Part shown: positions 1 through 10,000 of the stretch, piece after piece
How the letters are laid out: every line of letters starts with the position of its first letter
Position numbering within the stretch: position 1 is the stretch's first letter
Origin: Pseudoxanthomonas sp. z9
GTDB lineage: Bacteria; Pseudomonadota; Gammaproteobacteria; Xanthomonadales; Xanthomonadaceae
Reading direction: 5' to 3'
DNA: 64,000 nt
Assembly (NCBI RefSeq): GCF_006542425.1
Contig: NZ_VFID01000010.1
Span: forward strand, 62,001-126,000
The notes under the pieces: generated by a model
Told to the model about the DNA's origin: nothing
What the model saw: only the letters and a program-made list of their open reading frames with translations
The model's database searches: none
Translations under genes and position numbers: made by a program

Positions 1-1
1 G

Positions 2-868
2 CCGCTGGGCATGAAGGACAGCTTCTTCGACACCGATCTGTCGCGCCGCGCGGAGATGGCCGTGCGCTACACCGACGACGGCAAACCGCTGCCGTTCTAC
101 CTGACCGGCACGCCGGGTTCCGGCGAACTGTACGCCAGCGCGCACGATCTGGCGCGGTTCGCGATGCTGCACCTGGGCGGCGAGGGGCTGGACGCCTCCG
201 CGAGGATTCTGGGCCAGGCGCAACTGGACGAGCTGCATCGTCCGGCCACGCAGGTCGCGCCGCACTTCCACTACGGGATGGGTTGGGAGATCTACAACGA
301 GCCCGGACGGATCGGCGTGCTGCATCACGGTGGCGGCCAGGCGGGCGTCAAGGCGGAGTTCGTGCTGGTGCCTTCGGCCAACGCCGCCGTGATCGTGCTC
401 AGCAACCGGCGCGGCGAGAAGAACTTCATCGACGATGTGCGCGACCGCCTGCTGAAAACGGTGGTGCCCGGCTGGACCCACCTGCCCCGGCCGGCGAACG
501 CGCCGCTGCTGCCCTTGCAGCCGGTGAAGGACTATCGCGGCACCTGGCGCGGAACGCTGCTGGCGCAGGGCCGGCGCGTGCCGCTCGTGATGGTCATTGC
601 GGATGCCGGCAAGGCGACGCTGGCGGTCGGCGACGGCCCGGCCAATCCGATTGCCGATTTCGGCCTGATCGACGGGCTGGTGTCGGGCGAGGTCAAGGGC
701 GATGTCGGCAGCCCGGATACCCGCCGCGAAGGGCTGAAGGATCTGGCATTGGCATTGAAGCTGCGCGGCAACCGGATCGACGGCGAAATCGTTGCCTGGC
801 GCAAGACCTCCGAGAATATGAACATGTTCCCGTTCTGGACGGATCTGGAGCGCGTCGCGGACGAGTGA
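2..868 (+). CDS. Serine hydrolase of the class C beta-lactamase/PBP family, C-terminal part
   Basis: The open frame runs off the left edge, so this is the 3' part of a longer gene; the first visible ATG (11) is probably internal. The visible protein has the second half of a beta-lactamase-related serine hydrolase fold: a SGELYASAHDLARFAMLHL stretch typical of the family, and HHGGGQAG, which sits where the KTG/HxG active-site triad element is expected. The SxxK serine lies outside the window. The last 120 residues form an additional small domain, as in many peptidase S12-like proteins. Substrate (beta-lactam, ester or D-amino peptide) cannot be told. A complete family member would be about 400-500 residues and usually exported. 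Confidence 0.75.
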   Translation, partial: PLGMKDSFFDTDLSRRAEMAVRYTDDGKPLPFYLTGTPGSGELYASAHDLARFAMLHLGGEGLDASARILGQAQLDELHRPATQVAPHFHYGMGWEIYNEPGRIGVLHHGGGQAGVKAEFVLVPSANAAVIVLSNRRGEKNFIDDVRDRLLKTVVPGWTHLPRPANAPLLPLQPVKDYRGTWRGTLLAQGRRVPLVMVIADAGKATLAVGDGPANPIADFGLIDGLVSGEVKGDVGSPDTRREGLKDLALALKLRGNRIDGEIVAWRKTSENMNMFPFWTDLERVADE

Positions 869-884
869 TCGTGCGGGACGTTCC

Positions 885-1235
885 CTATTTGCGCAGGATC
901 TTCTCCATCGCCTTGCCCTTCGCCAGCTCGTCGACCAGCTTGTCCAGGTAGCGGATTTTCCGCATCAGCGGATCCTCGACCTCCTCCACCCGGATGCCGC
1001 ACACCACGCCGGTGATCAGCGAGATGTTGGGATTCAGCTGCGGCGCCTGCGCGAAGAAGGATTCGAGGCTGGCGTCGGATGCGATCTGCTTGCGCAGGCC
1101 GGCCTCGCTGTAGCCGGTGAGCCAGCGGATGACCTGGTCGAGCTCCTCTTGCGATCGCCCCTTGGATTCCACTTTCTTGATGTACAGCGGATACACGCTG
1201 GAGAACTTCATCGCGAAGAGCTTTTCAAGGCGCAT
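885..1235 (-). CDS. DUF2200 family protein
   Basis: A 116-residue cytoplasmic protein whose sequence, including [20 protein letters not shown] and WLTGYSE, matches the DUF2200 family, which has no established function. I chose the ATG at 1235 because GAGGAA lies seven bases upstream and family members begin with this short lysine-rich segment; an in-frame start 45 bases upstream lacks such a site. It lies convergent to the serine hydrolase and downstream of recD on the same strand, with an 84-base gap. Confidence 0.75.
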   Translation of the reverse strand: MRLEKLFAMKFSSVYPLYIKKVESKGRSQEELDQVIRWLTGYSEAGLRKQIASDASLESFFAQAPQLNPNISLITGVVCGIRVEEVEDPLMRKIRYLDKLVDELAKGKAMEKILRK

Positions 1236-1319
1236 TGGTATTTCCTCGGATGATGGGGTGTGGGTGCATGCGGACCGCATGGCAAGGATGCCATCCGGGC
1301 AAGCCGGTGACAGCCTTGG

Positions 1320-3383
1320 TCAAGTCGAAGCCAACCGCCATCCCAATCCCGACCACCGGCTCGCGTGCCTTGCCAGTGCTTCGCGGATTACCTCTTCGCC
1401 ACCGGCCAGATGGAGTTCGCGGCGGGCGCGGGTGAGTCCGGTGTAGATCAGTTCGCGCGAGAGCACGCGGTTGGTGCGCGCGGGCAGCAGCAGCCAGACG
1501 GTGTCGAATTCCGAGCCCTGGGCCTTGTGCACGGTCATGGCGAAGGCGGACTCGTGCGCAGGCAGGGCGGCGGGATGGAAGGCGCGTGGCTGGTCCGGGT
1601 CGTCGCCGGGGAACCACGCCGCGAGCGCGCCCTGTTCGTCCCGCAGGCAGATGCCGATATCGCCATTGAACAGGCGGTGGCGGTAGCTGTTCTCGGTGAC
1701 GATGAGCAGTTGGCCGTGGAAGTGGCCCTGCCCGGCGGCGCGGGGCAGGCCGGCGCCCTGGCTTTCCAGCAGCAGGCGTTCGATGCGCGCATTGAGGGTA
1801 CGCGCGCCCTGTGGACCTTCGCGCACGGCGGTGAGGATGCGCAGGCGGCTGGAGAGCGCCAGCGCCTGTGCGGGCGTGGTCGCGGTCGCCAACGCTTGCC
1901 AGTGGGCGAGCAAGGCGTCCTGCTGGGTTTGCAGCGGGTCGGCGAGGTTTTCGTGGAAGTGGACGTTGGACAGTTCGCCGGCGCGCAGCAGGGTGAGCGC
2001 GGTGTCGGCATCGCCTGCGCGCACGGCGTCGGCGAGGGGAGCGAGTTGCAGCGACTCGCTCTGGCGCCAGCCACGCTGGAGATGGACGCGGATGCCGGAA
2101 AAGGTTTCCTGCGTGTCCGCGTGCGGGTCGCTGCCTTCGCCGGGACGATGGGCGATCCCGTCGATGGCGGCGGCGAGGATGGCGGACAGGACGTCGCCCG
2201 CCTCCACCGAGGGCAGCTGATCCGGATCGCCCAGCAACACCAGCCGTGAGCCGTCGGGGATGGCATCGACCAGCTTGGCCATCAGCGGCAGATCGACCAT
2301 GGAGGCTTCGTCCACGACCACGGCGTCGAACGGCAAGGGATGGTCGGCGTCGTGGCGGAAGCGCGGCGAGTCGGGAATCGTGCCGAGCAGGCGATGCAGG
2401 GTGGTGCCGGTGGTGGGCAATGCGGAAAGCAGGTCGCCGTCGATGCCAGCGGCGGCCAGTGCCTGGATGGCATGGCGCACGCTTTCGGCCATGCGCTCGG
2501 CGGCGCGTCCGGTCGGCGCGGCCAGGGCGATGCGCGGCGGCGGGTGGCCGACATCGCGCGCCTGTGCCGCGAGCAGCACCAGCAGGCGCGCGGTGGTGGT
2601 GGTCTTGCCGGTGCCGGGGCCGCCGGTGACGAGCAGGAGGCCGTGATGGAGGGCGAGGGTGGCGGCCAGTGCCTGGTGATCGATGGTCGTGTTGCCCCCA
2701 TCCGCCCTTCGGGCACCTTCTCCCGCAGGCGGGGGAAGGGATTTGTTGGGTTCAGCACCAAATTGCTCCTCCGCGAATAGAGGAAGTGTCTGATTCTTCC
2801 CTACCTTGAGCCCTTCCCCCGCGTGCGGGGGGTGAGGAGCATCCGTTTGCGCGGCACTGCCGCGCGGATGATCCGAACGCCTGGCGTGCTGCGCCGGGCC
2901 GGGCGGGGTTGGGATGGGGGCACCCGGAAACAGCCGAACAAACAACGCATCAAGCGCGGACACTTCTCCCGCATCAACTCGATGCGCCGCGATACGCCGC
3001 AGACCTTCCGCCAGTTGGCGTTCGTATTCGCGATAACGACGCAGGTAGAGCAGTCCCCGCTCCAGCACCAATGGCGCATGCGGATCGGAAACGGCAACCG
3101 GATCATCCGGGGTGGCAACCCAGCGCGACGCCGCCAGTTGCGAAGCCCACGCCTCCACCTCCGGCCAGGCGATATCGGCATTCGTTTCCAGCAGCGCCTG
3201 CGGCTGTGCGAGTAGCAGCCCGGCATGGCCCTTGGACACGGCGAGCGAGGCGAGCACGGTGGCGGCGAGGACGTCGTCGGGAGTGTCGCGATCGAGACGG
3301 CGCAGGCTCTGGGCAAGCGCATGATCGAGGGTGCGCAGATGGCCGGCTTGCCAGAGGTTGGCGAGGAGGTTGTAGGTGTTCAT
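1320..3383 (-). CDS. recD: Exodeoxyribonuclease V alpha subunit RecD
   Basis: The 5'-3' helicase subunit of the RecBCD enzyme that processes double-strand DNA ends for recombination. The 687-residue protein has the RecD N-terminal domain (about 1-160), Walker A GGPGTGKT at 254-261, a Walker B-like VVDEASMVD, and a C-terminal UvrD-like part with MTVHKAQGSEFD. Residues about 181-231 are an in-frame segment rich in PPxAGEG encoded by an intergenic-type repeat (2692-2840); it separates the N-terminal domain from the helicase motor and is not expected in RecD. The start ATG overlaps the recB stop by four bases (ATGA), so translation is probably coupled. Last gene of recC-recB-recD. Confidence 0.95.
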   Translation of the reverse strand: MNTYNLLANLWQAGHLRTLDHALAQSLRRLDRDTPDDVLAATVLASLAVSKGHAGLLLAQPQALLETNADIAWPEVEAWASQLAASRWVATPDDPVAVSDPHAPLVLERGLLYLRRYREYERQLAEGLRRIAAHRVDAGEVSALDALFVRLFPGAPIPTPPGPAQHARRSDHPRGSAAQTDAPHPPHAGEGLKVGKNQTLPLFAEEQFGAEPNKSLPPPAGEGARRADGGNTTIDHQALAATLALHHGLLLVTGGPGTGKTTTTARLLVLLAAQARDVGHPPPRIALAAPTGRAAERMAESVRHAIQALAAAGIDGDLLSALPTTGTTLHRLLGTIPDSPRFRHDADHPLPFDAVVVDEASMVDLPLMAKLVDAIPDGSRLVLLGDPDQLPSVEAGDVLSAILAAAIDGIAHRPGEGSDPHADTQETFSGIRVHLQRGWRQSESLQLAPLADAVRAGDADTALTLLRAGELSNVHFHENLADPLQTQQDALLAHWQALATATTPAQALALSSRLRILTAVREGPQGARTLNARIERLLLESQGAGLPRAAGQGHFHGQLLIVTENSYRHRLFNGDIGICLRDEQGALAAWFPGDDPDQPRAFHPAALPAHESAFAMTVHKAQGSEFDTVWLLLPARTNRVLSRELIYTGLTRARRELHLAGGEEVIREALARHASRWSGLGWRLAST
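2692..2840 (-). repeat. Family B GC-rich repeat inside recD
   Basis: Both ends carry inverted CCCCCGC/GCGGGGG cores (near 2721-2740 and 2815-2832), and the left end has the block CCCATCCGCCCTTCGGGCACC, also present intact in the mlaF-mlaE gap (about 11573-11592). Architecture and spacing resemble that intergenic copy. Here the whole unit is read in frame within recD without a stop codon, adding about 50 residues. Confidence 0.8.
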
Positions 3384-6300
3384 GCGCGATCACCTGGGCG
3401 GTTGCCCCCACGCCAGCCCTCCCCCGCGTGCGAGGGAGGGAGCGAATCGCGGTCGCGGGAAGAAACACCGGCGAACAGGGCGTCCAGCGCATGGACAAGC
3501 TCGGGGGCGAAGCGTTGAGCGTGGACGCCAGGCGAGGGATCCCGGGTGAGGTCCATGCCGCGGCAGAACAGGTAGCGCACACCACCGAAGTCGCGTGCAT
3601 AGTCATAGGCATCGCCCAGCCGGAAACGCAGCCAGCGATGCAGGGCCAGCGTGTAAATCAGCGCCTGCAGGTCGTACTCGCTGTGCGCCATCGCCTGCTG
3701 CATCGAGGCGGTGTCATAGCCGGGCAACTGGTTGGACTTGTAGTCCAGCACGTACCAGCGCCCGTCCTGGCAGTAGGTCAGATCGATCAGGCCGGTCATC
3801 AGGCCTTCCAGCCGCTGGCGCAGGCCGAACGCGTGCCGCTGGCGCAGCACGCCATGCTCGTGCAGCAACGCGAGCAGCGCGGCGACCGGCGTGGAAGTCA
3901 TGGCGAAGTGGAATTCGATTTCCGCGCGGCGCATGTCCGGCGGCAGGTCGGCCAGGCGACCGCCTTCGGGCATCACCGTGCCCAGGGTATGGCCGATCAG
4001 CGGCACCAGCACGGCGAGGCCGTCGGCGACATCGGCTTCGGCGTAACCCCCCGCGCGCAGGGCGTCGGCGATGATCCGATCCTGTCCGGCGGGCGCATCG
4101 TCGCCGGGCCGCCAGTCGCGCCAGGCGGCGAAGTCGGCGTCCTCCAGCGCGGCGTGCATGACCACGCCGAAGTGGCTGCCGGCGAAACGCGGATCGGCGG
4201 TGAAGACGGAGGCGGTGGTTTCAATGCTGGCTTCGTCGACGTCGGCCACGCGGGTTTCGTCCTCGCCGCCGGGGTCGGCCTGGGTGGCGGCGGCCAGCGG
4301 GTCGGCGCCGGATTCGGCGTGGGCGAGCTGGGTGAAGCTGTAGACCCACCAGTCGGCGGCGATACGGCGGCGGGCGACGCGCGCGGGCGCCACGCCGGCG
4401 TCGTGTTCGGCGGGCAGGCGTGGCGGCGGCGGTTCGGCCGGGCCTTCGACGATGTGGACATCGGCGTGCGTGCGCAGCGCGTCGGCGCCGACGAGCAATG
4501 GCGCCAGACGACTTCTCGCGAAATCGGTGATGTCGCCCGCGGCGATCCACAGCGCATGCTCGGCGCGGGTGAGACCGACATAGAGCAGGCGCGCGTCCTC
4601 GGCCTGGCCATCGCCGGAAGCCGCGTCGCCGGCGGCCTTCCACGCCGGATCCTCCTTGTCGATGCGCCAGCGCAGCACGCGGCGGCCGCCTTCGTGCAGC
4701 ACGCGGTAGCGGCCGCTGTCCGGGCGACGGGTGCCGATGCCGGTGAAGGGCAGGTACACCAGCGGGTACTCCAGGCCCTTGCTCTTGTGCAGGGTGACGA
4801 TCTGCACGCGGAGCGCGTCCGACTCCAGGCGCAGCAGCTGGGTCTCGTCGTCGGGATCGGCGTTGGCGATGCGCGCCTGCAGCCAGTCGAGCAGGCCGTG
4901 CAGGCCGAGCGTGTGCGCGGCGGCTTCCTGCAACTGTTCGCCCAGTTGCAGGTAGTTGGTCATGCGGCGCTCGCCGTCGGTCAGGCCGAGCAGGCGTTCG
5001 GCCTGTTCGGCGCACAGGTCGGACACCAGCGCGAACGGACCGCTGCGCTGCCAGCGCTCGCGCCAGTGCAGCAGGCGGGCCTGGTGGTGACGCTGCGCGT
5101 CGCCTTCGGTTTCCAGCGCGGCAATCGCGTGGGCGTCCTCGCCGAGCAGCACGGTGGACAGGGCGGCGCGCAGGCGGCCGCTGTCGGCCGGTTGCAGCAG
5201 CGCCAGCAGCAGCGTGCGCAGTTCACCGGCTTCGGTGGTTCCGAACAGGCTTTGCTTGCCGGCGGCGACGGCGGGCACGCCAGCGCGCGCGAGCGCCTGC
5301 TGCATGCGGGTGGCGTCGCGATGATTGCGTACCAGCACGGCGATGTCGCCGGGACGCACCGGACGGCCGTCGAGCAGCGCGCGGCCTGCGCGCGCGTCGT
5401 TCAATACGCGATGGATCTCGGCCACGCAGGCGGCGGTGGCGGCGTTGCGCGAGCCGTCGGCGCCGAGCGGCCGGCCATCCGCCTGGCGCAGCAGGCGCAG
5501 GGTCAACGCGGGCGCCGGTTCGCCATCGCGCAGATAGTCCGCATCGCCGCGCTTGCCGCCGGCATGCACGGGTTCGAACTGGATGCCGGGATGCAGAAAG
5601 GCATCCTGCCCCGCCTCCCGCGCGCTGTCGTAAAGCGCCTGGACGGCGCGCAGCACGCCGGGGCGCGAGCGGAAGTTGTGGTCCAGCCGCGGCGCCTCGT
5701 CGGCTTCGCCGCGCGCGAGCAGGTAGGTGGCCACGTCGCCGCCGCGGAAGCCGTAGATGGCCTGCTTGGGATCGCCAATCAGGAACAGCGCCGGCACGTC
5801 GCCGATCGCGCGCACCTCGTCCGAGTCGCCGAATACCCGCGCGAAGATGCGCCATTGGCGCTCGTCGGTGTCCTGGAATTCATCCACCAGCGCGACCCGG
5901 TACTGCGCGCGCAACCGCGCCACCAGCGCCTGCCGGTGCGGACCTTCCAGCGCTTCGGCGACGCCTTCGATCAGATCATCGTAGGTGCGCACGCGGCGCA
6001 GCCGCTTGAGCGCATCCAGGCGCTGGCGCGCCTCGGCGCGCAGGCGGTGCAGCAGGGCCGCGCGTTGCAGCAGCTGCACCCGCTGCCAGGCCGTATCGGC
6101 CTCGCACCAGTCGCGCAGGGCGTCGAACAGCGGCGATGCCGGCGCGCCGGCGCCCTGCCCTTCCTTGCAGAAGCCGGCCAGCGCCTCCGGCAGCAGCTTC
6201 TGCACGTGGGTCTTGTCGGTACGCGGCCAGTCGCCCAGCCGCGCGCCGGCCTGGAGTTCCTCGAACGCCTTGTCGAAGCTCGGCCGCTTCGCGCGCCGGC

Positions 6301-7081
6301 CATCGAACACCTTGTTGTCGAACGCAGCCGCAATCGCCGCGCGCGCGTCGGCTTGATGGCTGGCGATGGCCTGGATCAGGCTCGCGGCGCGGGCCGCGCG
6401 CAGGGCCTGCGTTTCGGCCTGCGCCTGCGGATCGGCATCGGCCGGCACTTGCGGATACAACGGGAGCGGTCCGCACAGCGCCGGCAGATCCCCGGCGAGC
6501 GCATCCGGTCCGTTCCACAGGCCCACCAGCGCGTCGGCGTCGGCCGGATCGGCCGCGTGCGCGCGCCACAGATCGGCGGCGACCTCGGCGTACAGATCGC
6601 GTGCGTTGCCGAGCAGTTCGAACGCATCGAAGCCCTGCCCGGTTTCCAGCGCGTGCTCGCGCAGCACGCGCGCGCAGAAACCGTGGATGGTGAAAATCGC
6701 GGCCAGATCGGTTTCCTCCGCCGCGATGCGCAGGCGGCGGGACAGCTGGTCCGGGGTTTCCTCGCCGCGTTCGAGCTGGCGCTGGAGGATGCCGCGGGTC
6801 AGCGCGACTTCGTGGCTGTCGTCGTCGCCGGCGAGCGTGCCGACGAGGCCGGCGGCCAGCGACAGGCGTTCGCGGATGCGCCTACGCAGTTCCTGGGTGG
6901 CGGCCTCGGTGTAGGTCACCGCCAGCACCTGGCCCATGCGCAGGCGCTGTTCGACGATCAGCCGGGTGAACAGGGTGGCGAGCGTGTAGGTCTTGCCGGT
7001 GCCGGCGCTGGCTTCGATCAGCTGCACGCCATCGAGCGCGCGGGTCAGGTAGGCATCGGCCGCGGGCATGGTCGCGCTCAT
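3380..7081 (-). CDS. recB: Exodeoxyribonuclease V beta subunit RecB
   Basis: The 3'-5' helicase/nuclease subunit of RecBCD, 1233 residues, the size expected. Walker A SAGTGKT lies at 25-31, the UvrD-type Walker B VDEFQDTDERQW in the middle, and TLHKSKGLEYPLVYLPF as helicase motif V/VI region. The C-terminal nuclease domain has GLIDLTY and VLDYKSN (about 1098-1117), the metal-binding acids and lysine of the PD-(D/E)xK site. The last 20 or so residues (SLPPSHAGEGWRGG...) come from a family B repeat that runs to the stop codon. Its start overlaps the recC stop by four bases. Confidence 0.96.
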   Translation of the reverse strand: MSATMPAADAYLTRALDGVQLIEASAGTGKTYTLATLFTRLIVEQRLRMGQVLAVTYTEAATQELRRRIRERLSLAAGLVGTLAGDDDSHEVALTRGILQRQLERGEETPDQLSRRLRIAAEETDLAAIFTIHGFCARVLREHALETGQGFDAFELLGNARDLYAEVAADLWRAHAADPADADALVGLWNGPDALAGDLPALCGPLPLYPQVPADADPQAQAETQALRAARAASLIQAIASHQADARAAIAAAFDNKVFDGRRAKRPSFDKAFEELQAGARLGDWPRTDKTHVQKLLPEALAGFCKEGQGAGAPASPLFDALRDWCEADTAWQRVQLLQRAALLHRLRAEARQRLDALKRLRRVRTYDDLIEGVAEALEGPHRQALVARLRAQYRVALVDEFQDTDERQWRIFARVFGDSDEVRAIGDVPALFLIGDPKQAIYGFRGGDVATYLLARGEADEAPRLDHNFRSRPGVLRAVQALYDSAREAGQDAFLHPGIQFEPVHAGGKRGDADYLRDGEPAPALTLRLLRQADGRPLGADGSRNAATAACVAEIHRVLNDARAGRALLDGRPVRPGDIAVLVRNHRDATRMQQALARAGVPAVAAGKQSLFGTTEAGELRTLLLALLQPADSGRLRAALSTVLLGEDAHAIAALETEGDAQRHHQARLLHWRERWQRSGPFALVSDLCAEQAERLLGLTDGERRMTNYLQLGEQLQEAAAHTLGLHGLLDWLQARIANADPDDETQLLRLESDALRVQIVTLHKSKGLEYPLVYLPFTGIGTRRPDSGRYRVLHEGGRRVLRWRIDKEDPAWKAAGDAASGDGQAEDARLLYVGLTRAEHALWIAAGDITDFARSRLAPLLVGADALRTHADVHIVEGPAEPPPPRLPAEHDAGVAPARVARRRIAADWWVYSFTQLAHAESGADPLAAATQADPGGEDETRVADVDEASIETTASVFTADPRFAGSHFGVVMHAALEDADFAAWRDWRPGDDAPAGQDRIIADALRAGGYAEADVADGLAVLVPLIGHTLGTVMPEGGRLADLPPDMRRAEIEFHFAMTSTPVAALLALLHEHGVLRQRHAFGLRQRLEGLMTGLIDLTYCQDGRWYVLDYKSNQLPGYDTASMQQAMAHSEYDLQALIYTLALHRWLRFRLGDAYDYARDFGGVRYLFCRGMDLTRDPSPGVHAQRFAPELVHALDALFAGVSSRDRDSLPPSHAGEGWRGGNRPGDRA
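3402..3441 (-). repeat. Family B repeat forming the 3' end of recB
   Basis: The sequence TGCCCCCACGCC followed by CCCTCCCCCGCGTGCGAGGG is a single arm of the same repeat found in recD and between mlaF and mlaE. It lies within the last 21 codons of recB, just upstream of the recD start. Confidence 0.7.
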
Positions 7082-10000
7082 GCGGCGTCTCCTTCGCTGG
7101 CGTCATGGTCGCGCGCGTGGCCGCGCCGCACGAGGTCGTAGATCGCCAGGCTGGTGTCTTCCAGCTGGCGATAGTCGGCTTCGTCGGCGAACGGGTCCCG
7201 GCCGCGCAGCGCGAGCCGGATCGCCTCGCCCTCGCCTTCGGCCCAGCCGCCATTGCCGTCGCCGTGCCAGCGCTTCCAGGCGGCACCGCGACGCTTTTCC
7301 GGATCGGCGTTCCAGATATCCCAGCCGGTATAGGGCGCGAACCACAGCGGTTCGCGCAGCCCCCGGGCATGCAGGGAAAGCAGATGCCGCAACGCGTCGT
7401 GCGCCTGTGCCTCGTCCAGCGCATCGATCACGTACGGACCCGGACCGTCGCCGCCGTCATGGAACTGCACCAGCGGCAGTCGCGCGCCGGCCGCGTTGGC
7501 GAGCAGCCAATCCAGGCCCCAGCGCAGCGCGGCGTTGCCGTTGATCGGGTCCGCGCGCATCCGCACCAGTCCGCGCGGATGCACGTCGGCGACGCGGCCG
7601 TGCAGTTGCACATCGTCAATGCGGACTTCATAGCGCTCGGAGGCGATGGCGTCGTTCGCCAGCCAGTCGCGGCGCGCCTGCGCGAACGGGCGGATTTCCG
7701 CGAGCAGGGTTTCGAACTGGCGTTCGCCCAGCGCGCCGGAGGGCAGCAACGCGCGGGCGCGCAAGCGGGCGCGCAGGCCGAATTCCTCGCCTGCATCGAG
7801 CGCCTCGATCACCGCCTGTTGCAGGGCGGCGCGCTCCAGCCCGCGGCCGGGCAGCACGAGTGGTTCGACGTCCTCGGCCTGCTCGATCGGCTCCGGCAGC
7901 CGCAGGCCCAGCCGCTGGGCGAGGAACTGGCCCTGCGGATCGGCGAAGAAACGGCGCAGCGTATCCAGCGACAACTCGGTGGCGGGCGCAGCCGACGCCG
8001 GCAGCGGCCCAGCCAGCCACGGCGACAACGCGGCGCGCGCACCGCCCAGGCGATCCGCGGCCGGACGCCATTGCGCGCGATAGCTGAAGCGGCGCGGCTC
8101 GTCGCCGCCGAACGCCGCCGGCGCGAACGGCTGCAACGGATGCTGCACCACCAGCGCTTTCCGCGCGGCCGGATCGGCGTGGTACGCCGCCGCCGCGTCC
8201 AGCAGTTCACTGACCAGCACCGAAGGCTCGCGGGCGCTGCCGTCGCGCGGATCCGCGCCCTGGTAACTGAGGTAGAACACATCCTGCGCAGCGGCGAACA
8301 GTTGCAGGAACAGATAGCGATCGTCCTCGCGGGTGGAGCGATCGCCATGCCGGCGGCGCTCGGTGCCCAATTCGGCGGTGAGGCGGTTGAGGCCGGCCGC
8401 CGGATCCCGGTGCGGGAACTCGCCGTCGTTCATGCCGAGCAGGCAGGTCACCCGGAACGGCAACAGCCGCATCGGCACCATCCTGCCCACGCTGATGCCG
8501 CCGGTGAGCAGCGGCGCGCGGGTGTCGGCTTCCGAAAGCAGTTCGGTGAAGTGCGCGCGCACGACTTCCGCCGGCACCTCGGCGGCGTGGCCGGCGGCCT
8601 CGGCGTCACGGGCGAAGCGATCGATCAGCGTGCGCAGGCGATCCAGCGCGCGTTGCGCGCGCGGGGCGGCCGGTCGCTCCGGCAGCAGCGCGTCGAGCAG
8701 GCGCAACAGGCGTTCGCGCCACTGCGCCGGCGCCAGCGCCTGGCCCAGGTCGCGGCGCTGGCGGGCCAGCTCGCGCAGCAGGCGAATCAGGGTGTCGAGC
8801 GCATCGAGCGCGCCGCCTTCCAGTTCCGTCCACGGCGCGACCCCGGCGATCTCGTCCGCGGCGCCGCTGGCGTGGCCCAGCAGCAGCCGGTCCAGCGCGA
8901 ACTGCCAGGTGTAGGCGTCGTCGGCGGGCGCGTCGGACGCGGCGCGGTGCGCGGCGTCCAGGCCCCAGCGCGCGCCGGCCTCGCGCAGCCAGCCATGCAG
9001 GCGCTCGATGGCGTCGGTGTCCAGCCCGGCGGCCTCGGCCACAGGCGCGCTGGCCAGCAGATCGAGGATCTCGTCCAGGCCGAAGCGCGAGATCGGCAGC
9101 GCCAGCAGGCGCAGGAAGACCTCGGCCAGCGGTTCGCTGGCCAGCGGACTGGTGTCGGCCAGCGCCCACGGCAGCGCGTCGGCGTGGCCTTCGCCGCCGA
9201 ACACCGCGTCCAGATACGGCACGTAGGGATCGATGTCCGGCGCCAGCACCGCGATCTCGCGCGGCTGCAACGGCGGATCGAAGCGCTTGTCATCCAGCAG
9301 CGCGCGCAGTTGGTCGTGCAGTACCTGCACTTCCCGCAGGCGGGTGTGGCAGGCGTGGATCTGCAGGCCGGGATCCTGGCGATCGACCTGCCCGCGCGGC
9401 GGACCGGATGGCACGGGACGGCGATGGAACAGATCCCGCTGCATGCGGTGCAGCAGGCTGTCGGACAGGCCGCCCTCGGCCAGGGTCGGCGCGGGATCCT
9501 GTTCGGGATCGGCATAGGCGGCGATTTCGCCGGCCGGATGCACGACTTCATAGCTGCCGAGCACGGCCATGAAATCGCGGCCGGCAGCGCCCCAGGCCTG
9601 CAACAGCGGGTTTTCGCCGGCCTCCCCGCCGAACGGGTCGGCCACGCCCGCGCGCAGGCGTTCGCCCAGCGTCTGCAGATCGCCCCAATACGCCTGGGTG
9701 GGCGTGGGGAGATAGAAATGCAGGGTGCCGGCGCGCGCCTGGGTGGCGACCACGCGCAGCACGTCGGGCGAGATGTTGAGGGTGGCGAAGGCGAACAGGC
9801 GCCCCGGCAGGCCGGCCGGCAGCGCCGAAGCGGGACCGGCGAAGCGATCCAGGTATTGCTGGATGCGGCGCGCGCGATGTTCGCGCCCGGCGGCGATGTG
9901 CCGCCACAGCAGCGCCTGCGGATCTTCCGGATCGGCGCCGGCCTCCCAGCGCAGCAGCCAGTCGCGACGCCAGGCCTGGTATTTCTCGAACACCCCGGCC

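Noticed and set aside
2909-7141. A 1410-codon open frame antisense to recB and recD
   Set aside because: Very high GC leaves antisense frames open; the product is Q/R/A-rich with no motif, while the opposite strand has full RecB and RecD domains.
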